Origin: Vicinamibacterales bacterium
GTDB lineage: Bacteria > Acidobacteriota > Vicinamibacteria > Vicinamibacterales > 2-12-FULL-66-21
Length of the DNA stretch: 64,000 nt
Direction: 5' to 3'
Assembly (NCBI GenBank): GCA_036496585.1
Contig: DASXLB010000022.1
Location: 62,001-126,000 of the forward strand
The first letter of the stretch is position 1; each line of letters opens with the position of its first letter. Of the stretch, positions 60,091-64,000 are shown in pieces. The position numbers and the translations under genes were made by a program. The notes below the pieces were generated by a model. It was given only the letters and a program-made list of their open reading frames with translations, searched no databases and had not been told where the DNA came from.

Positions 60091-61955
60091 GCCTGAGGCC
60101 GGGGCTCGTCGTCGCGGCGCTCTTCCTGTGCGTCTACGGCACGTTCGCGCTGACGGTCGACGTGCCGAGAGCCACCTACGGGTTCAAGAGCGACGAAGCT
60201 ACGTACTACATGCAGGGACTCAGTCTCGTCCACGACTGGGACCTGACCTACCGCAAGGAAGATCTGGTTCGGGTCTGGCGCGAGTTCCCGTCGGGGCCGG
60301 CCGGTGTGTTTCTCAAGCGCGGCAGCAAGATCGACGGCCGTCCCGATCCGGCGCGGAGCCGTTTCTTCTACGGCAAGTCGTTCATCTATCCGCTGTTCGC
60401 CGCGCCGCTGATTGCCGTGTTCGGCACCAACGGGTTCCTGCTGCTCAATGTCGTCTGTCTGGCGCTGGTGCTGGTGTGCGGCTATCTGTTCCTCCACGCC
60501 CGCGCGCCGGCGTGGCCGTCGGCGATCCTCGCGGCCGGGTTCGTGATGGCGAGCGTGGTCCCGGTGTATGTCGTGCAGATCATGCCGGAAGTGTTCACCT
60601 TCTCGGTGTGCTTCCTGGCGTACTTCTGCTGGCTCTACAAGGAGGTCGCGGCGCCGGAGCGATCGCCGCGCGGCACGCAGTGGCTCTTCACGTCGAAGAG
60701 CGACGTCGCGATGGCGATGCTGCTGGGCATCGCGACGTTCTCGAAGATCACCAACGCGCTGTTGTTCGCCGCGCCGGGCCTTGTCTGGATGTCGCGCCTC
60801 CGGCTCTCGCGAGCGAAGGCGGGGGTGAGCTCCAGCGGGTTTTTTCTCGCCATTCCCGCGTTTCTCGTCGTCGCCGGCGGGCTGTTCGGGATCAACATGG
60901 CGATCTCGGGCGACTGGAACTACCAAGGCGGCGGTCCGGAAGTGCGCAAGGCCTACTACTACGAGTTCCCGTTCCAGAACGACGTACCCGTGCACCAGCT
61001 CGGCGTGTCGAAGTCGCGCGACACGGCGATGACGCAGGTGATCTTCAATCCGCGAACCTTTCGGTCGAATCTGTTCCACAATCTGGAGTACTTCTTCATC
61101 GGCCGTTACGCGGGACTCCTGCCGTACTTCTTCCCGGGATTCTCCGCGATGCTGCTGATGCTCTCGGCGCCGCGACGCAGGCCGGGGTGGCAATGGCTCG
61201 TGCTCGGGACCGCGCTCGCGTCGGGACTCGTGTTTCTGATCGCCACGCCCTACACCTGGTCGGGCGGCGGGGTCGGCAACCGCTATTTCTTCGGCGGCTA
61301 CAGCGTGATGCTGTTCGTGATGCCCGCGATGGAGTCGATCGCCGCCGCGCTGGTGCCCTGGATCGTCGGCGCGCTCTTCGTCGCGCCGGCGGTGCTCAAC
61401 CCCTTCACAGCGTCGTTCCGGCCAGCCGACCTCGCCAAGGCGGGGCCCCTGCGCGCCCTGCCGATCGAGCTGACCCTCCTGAACGATCTGCCGGTGTTCT
61501 CGGAGGGGGAGGCGCGATCACGGGTCGAGTTCGGCAACGTGTCCGGCTCCGATCCTGCCTTTCTGGTGTCGTTTCTCGACGACAACGCGTATGGCCGCGA
61601 GGCGGATCGAAGCTTCTGGACCCGCGGCGATTCACGCGCGGACCTGGTCTTCAAGGTCGGTGGAACGCTCGCACGCATCGACTGGACCGTCGCGGCGGGG
61701 CCGGTGCCGGTCGATCTGCGCATCGTGGTCGACGGTCACGAGACGCGCGTCCATCTCGATGCCGGGGAGAGTACGCAGACCTCCGTCTCGCCGGGAAGCG
61801 GTCTGCCGTACGAGAAGGAAGTGCAGGACGCCCGCCTCTACAACGTGCGCATCTACACGGGCGGAGGCTTCACGCCAATCTTCTTCGACCCGGCGGCGAA
61901 CGACGCGCGCTACCTCGGCGCGCGCCTCAAGCCGATGCTGGTGCCCGGCCATTGA
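60087..61955 (+). CDS. GT39-like membrane glycosyltransferase with C-terminal beta domain
   Basis: A 622-residue protein with about eleven helices. First loop YGFKSDEATYYMQGLSLVHDWDLTY holds the D-E pair; YPLFAAPLIAVFG follows. The C-terminal part (about 475-610; FLVSFLDDNAYGREADRSFWTRGDSRADLVFKVGG) is a soluble beta-rich domain. GTG 60087 overlaps the GT4 stop. It is the last gene of this unit; the next gene begins 45 bp later with its own weak -10. Confidence 0.8.
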   Translation: MSLRPGLVVAALFLCVYGTFALTVDVPRATYGFKSDEATYYMQGLSLVHDWDLTYRKEDLVRVWREFPSGPAGVFLKRGSKIDGRPDPARSRFFYGKSFIYPLFAAPLIAVFGTNGFLLLNVVCLALVLVCGYLFLHARAPAWPSAILAAGFVMASVVPVYVVQIMPEVFTFSVCFLAYFCWLYKEVAAPERSPRGTQWLFTSKSDVAMAMLLGIATFSKITNALLFAAPGLVWMSRLRLSRAKAGVSSSGFFLAIPAFLVVAGGLFGINMAISGDWNYQGGGPEVRKAYYYEFPFQNDVPVHQLGVSKSRDTAMTQVIFNPRTFRSNLFHNLEYFFIGRYAGLLPYFFPGFSAMLLMLSAPRRRPGWQWLVLGTALASGLVFLIATPYTWSGGGVGNRYFFGGYSVMLFVMPAMESIAAALVPWIVGALFVAPAVLNPFTASFRPADLAKAGPLRALPIELTLLNDLPVFSEGEARSRVEFGNVSGSDPAFLVSFLDDNAYGREADRSFWTRGDSRADLVFKVGGTLARIDWTVAAGPVPVDLRIVVDGHETRVHLDAGESTQTSVSPGSGLPYEKEVQDARLYNVRIYTGGGFTPIFFDPAANDARYLGARLKPMLVPGH

Positions 61956-61999
61956 GTCCTTGGGCGAAGCGAACCAGCGCCGCGAGTGAGAGATACTGA

Positions 62000-63037
62000 A
62001 TGCGGATCGCCGTGGTCACGTCGAGCCCGCCACAGACCGAAGGCGGTCACATGGTGATCGCCCGCGAATTGACCGCGGCGTTGACCCGGGCCGGGCACGA
62101 CGCAGCGCTGGTCGTGACGCCCGACTACGGATTCGGCCGCCAGGCGCGCGCCTATGTCGACACCTGGCGCACCGATCTCTCCCACGTCGAGGGACGTCGC
62201 GTCGATCAGATCGTCAGTCTCCGCTATCCGAGCTACGCGGTGCGGCACCCGCGTCACGTCTGCTGGCTCAACCACACGATGCGCGAGTACTACGACCTGT
62301 GGCCGCGTTTCTCGGCGCAGCTCAGTCCCCGTGGGCGCGTCAAGGAACGCGCCCGCCGGACCCTGATTCACGCCGCCGACCGCTATCTGTTGCAGCATCA
62401 CGTGACGGCGCTCTTCGTGCAGTCGCGCACCATTCAGGACCGTCTGAAGATCTGGCCGTCGCTACGATCGAGCGTGCTCTACCCGCCGCCGCCTGACCGC
62501 GACTACCGCACCGAAGGGTACAACGGTGATCTCCTCTTCGTCTCACGCCTGACGGCGCTCAAGCGCGCCGACCTGGTGCTTCGTGCCGTGGCACACCCGG
62601 CGTCGGGCGGCGCCACCCTCACGATCGCGGGCGTGGGCGAGGAGCGTGCCGCGCTGGAGCGCCTCGCCGCGGAGCTGGGGGTCGCCCCGCGCGTGCGATT
62701 CGCCGGCAGGCTGACCGACGAGCAGATGCTCGAGGCGCTGGCGCGCTGCCGCGCGGTCGTATTCCCGCCGCTCCAGGAAGACTACGGCTTCGTGACGGTC
62801 GAGGCGTTTGCCTCGCGCAAGGCGGTCATCACGTGCCGGGACTCAGGCGGCCCGGCCGAGCTCGTCGCGGACGGCGTCTCAGGTCTGGTGACCGAGCCGG
62901 AGCCGGCGCCGCTGGCCGCGGCAATGCAGCGTCTGGCCGACGATGCCGCCCTCGCCGAGCGGATGGGGAATGCGGCGCACGACGCGGCCGCCACCCTCAC
63001 CTGGCCCGAAACCGTCCGATCGCTCGTCTTACAATAA
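62000..63037 (+). CDS. GT4-family glycosyltransferase
   Basis: A 345-residue GT-B glycosyltransferase. MRIAVVTSSPPQTEGGHMVIARELTAAL opens the N-domain; the C-domain has LLFVSRLTALKRADLVLRA, TLTIAGVGEERAALERLA, VRFAGRLTDEQMLEALARCRAVVFPP and EDYGFVTVEAFASRKAVITC (E-x7-E). ATG 62000. Similarity to other GT4 genes in the window is at family level. Confidence 0.87.
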   Translation: MRIAVVTSSPPQTEGGHMVIARELTAALTRAGHDAALVVTPDYGFGRQARAYVDTWRTDLSHVEGRRVDQIVSLRYPSYAVRHPRHVCWLNHTMREYYDLWPRFSAQLSPRGRVKERARRTLIHAADRYLLQHHVTALFVQSRTIQDRLKIWPSLRSSVLYPPPPDRDYRTEGYNGDLLFVSRLTALKRADLVLRAVAHPASGGATLTIAGVGEERAALERLAAELGVAPRVRFAGRLTDEQMLEALARCRAVVFPPLQEDYGFVTVEAFASRKAVITCRDSGGPAELVADGVSGLVTEPEPAPLAAAMQRLADDAALAERMGNAAHDAAATLTWPETVRSLVLQ

Positions 63038-63044
63038 GAGCGCC

Positions 63045-63842
63045 ATGAGTTACTCGAGCGAACTCGAATCGCGGATCGCCAGGAAGGTCACCAAGGTAAT
63101 CGTCGAGCACAGGCTGATCGAGGACGGCGATCGCGTGATGGTCGGGCTCTCCGGCGGCAAGGACAGCTGGGCGCTCATCCAGATCCTCGAGGTCCTCCGC
63201 AAGCGGGCGCCGATCACGTTCTCGATCGTCGCCGTCAACATCGACTCCGGCTACGACGGCTACGAGCACCACAAGCTGACCGACGCGTGCGCCGAACGAG
63301 GCTGGGAGCTTCACGTCGAGCACACCAGCATCGGCGAGACGATCGAGGAGATCCTCGACGAGGGGGCGACGCCGTGCTCGCTCTGCGCCCGGCTCCGCCG
63401 CGGCGCCCTCTATCGCCTGGCCGACACCGTCGGCGCGACGAAGATTGCGCTCGGCCACCACGCCGACGACTTCATCGAGACGCTGCTGCTGAACGTCTTC
63501 TTCCAGGGATCGATCAAGGCCATGCCCGCGCGGCTCGTCTCGGACAACGGCAGGCATGTCGTCATCCGGCCGCTCGCCCACGTCCTCGAGTCGGAGGCGC
63601 GCCAGTATGCCAAGGCCTCGAATCTGCCGATCATCGGCTGCTGCTGTCCCGCCTGCGGCGACCTCAGTCTGCAGCGGCAGCGCATGAAAAGCCTGGTCGC
63701 ACAGCTCGAACTCGAACACCCCGACGTGAAGAACTCGATCATGCGGGCGCTCGGTAACGTCCATCCGCGCCACCTCCTGGTGCCGGAGAAGAAGGCGGCC
63801 ACCCGGCTGTCAACCGTCCAGTACCTCACGGAGGTCAGATGA
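63045..63842 (+). CDS. ttcA: tRNA 2-thiocytidine(32) synthetase TtcA
   Basis: A 265-residue PP-loop enzyme. ATP pyrophosphatase motif LSGGKDSWAL (residues 35-44), CxxC motif C111-SLC114 followed by RLRRGALYRLA, LGHHADDFIETLLLN and a late CCCPACGDLSLQR Cys cluster. TtcA thiolates C32 of certain tRNAs using a [4Fe-4S] cluster. TACAAT (63030-63035) overlaps the stop of the preceding gene and ends nine bases before ATG 63045. ATGA overlap with the gene that follows. Confidence 0.92.
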   Translation: MSYSSELESRIARKVTKVIVEHRLIEDGDRVMVGLSGGKDSWALIQILEVLRKRAPITFSIVAVNIDSGYDGYEHHKLTDACAERGWELHVEHTSIGETIEEILDEGATPCSLCARLRRGALYRLADTVGATKIALGHHADDFIETLLLNVFFQGSIKAMPARLVSDNGRHVVIRPLAHVLESEARQYAKASNLPIIGCCCPACGDLSLQRQRMKSLVAQLELEHPDVKNSIMRALGNVHPRHLLVPEKKAATRLSTVQYLTEVR

Positions 63843-64000
63843 TCGGCGCGCGAGAAAGACTGTTTATCCTGGCGGTTGCGCTGCTGACGGCGGTCCCGGC
63901 CGCGGCGCAGCAGCGGCCGCTCGTCACCGAGGATCCCGAGGTGGTCGGCGCCGGCATGATCCTGGTCGAGGGGGGCTTCGATTTTTCGCACGACATCGTC
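63839..64000 (+). CDS. Start of an exported protein (partial)
   Basis: Open to the right edge; 54 codons visible. ATG 63839 with GGAGG five bases upstream, overlapping the ttcA stop (ATGA). Signal peptide (LFILAVALLTAVPAAAQ) then RPLVTEDPEVVGAGMILVEGGFDF, resembling outer-membrane or transporter-type beta proteins. Family not assignable from this fragment. Confidence 0.65.
   Translation, partial: MIGARERLFILAVALLTAVPAAAQQRPLVTEDPEVVGAGMILVEGGFDFSHDIV

Noticed and set aside
1-64000. CRISPR arrays, rRNA, tRNA, insertion sequences, integrases
   Set aside because: No regularly spaced repeats, no rRNA signatures and no transposase or integrase proteins seen.

Overview
The window is a high-GC, tightly packed bacterial segment with about 64 protein genes on both strands. 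I see no rRNA, tRNA, CRISPR array, insertion sequence or prophage. The envelope is Gram-negative in type: lipoproteins, signal peptides, small outer-membrane beta-barrels and a complete heme-export operon. The set (a ccm operon with a Cys-type CcmE, acidobacterial-looking secreted proteins, MtrB-less small OMPs, many GT-C membrane glycosyltransferases) fits an Acidobacteriota lineage such as Vicinamibacteria. That placement is inference from gene content, not a phylogeny.

0-10 kb: housekeeping and carbon metabolism. A secreted signal-peptidase-like protein without the serine box, FtsB/DivIC, a type B carboxylesterase, recA with a canonical promoter, membrane and secreted proteins of unknown role, then a leftward block with 3-hydroxybutyryl-CoA dehydrogenase, thiolase, a short DUF721/DciA-like protein and a degenerate receiver-like protein; ferritin reads the other way.

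9.6-17 kb: a nitrate / reactive-nitrogen block. A CRP/FNR-type regulator diverges from a RIC di-iron repair protein, followed by a tightly overlapping operon: a NarK-type transporter fused to a NarI-like di-heme cytochrome b, a Nas/Nap-type molybdopterin oxidoreductase without Tat signal, a four-cluster ferredoxin, a membrane-anchored Rieske protein and a small two-TM protein. Together they look like a membrane-linked nitrate reductase of unusual composition.

17-25 kb: maf and a long ccm operon (ccmE, a ccmF-ccmH fusion, two accessory proteins with CcmI-like coils, ccmA, ccmB, ccmC, ccmD-like, a 57-residue TM protein). CcmE carries Cys-x3-Tyr in place of the usual heme-binding His, as in the System I* variant.

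25-29 kb: metallophosphoesterase, aroK, aroA, an RsbW-like ATPase and an inositol-monophosphatase family enzyme.

29-63 kb: a large envelope/glycoconjugate region. It has at least six GT-C-type polytopic proteins, two GT2 and three GT4 glycosyltransferases, three NAD-dependent sugar epimerases, two UPF0104-type flippase-like proteins, two SPASM-type radical SAM proteins flanking an epimerase, a hexapeptide acyltransferase, a methyltransferase, an SGNH-hydrolase lipoprotein, other lipoproteins, two beta-barrels and a LecA-like lectin-domain protein. The window ends with a TtcA-type tRNA thiolase and the start of another exported protein. Many genes have a sigma70-like -10 hexamer only 6-19 bp before the start codon, suggesting short or absent leaders.
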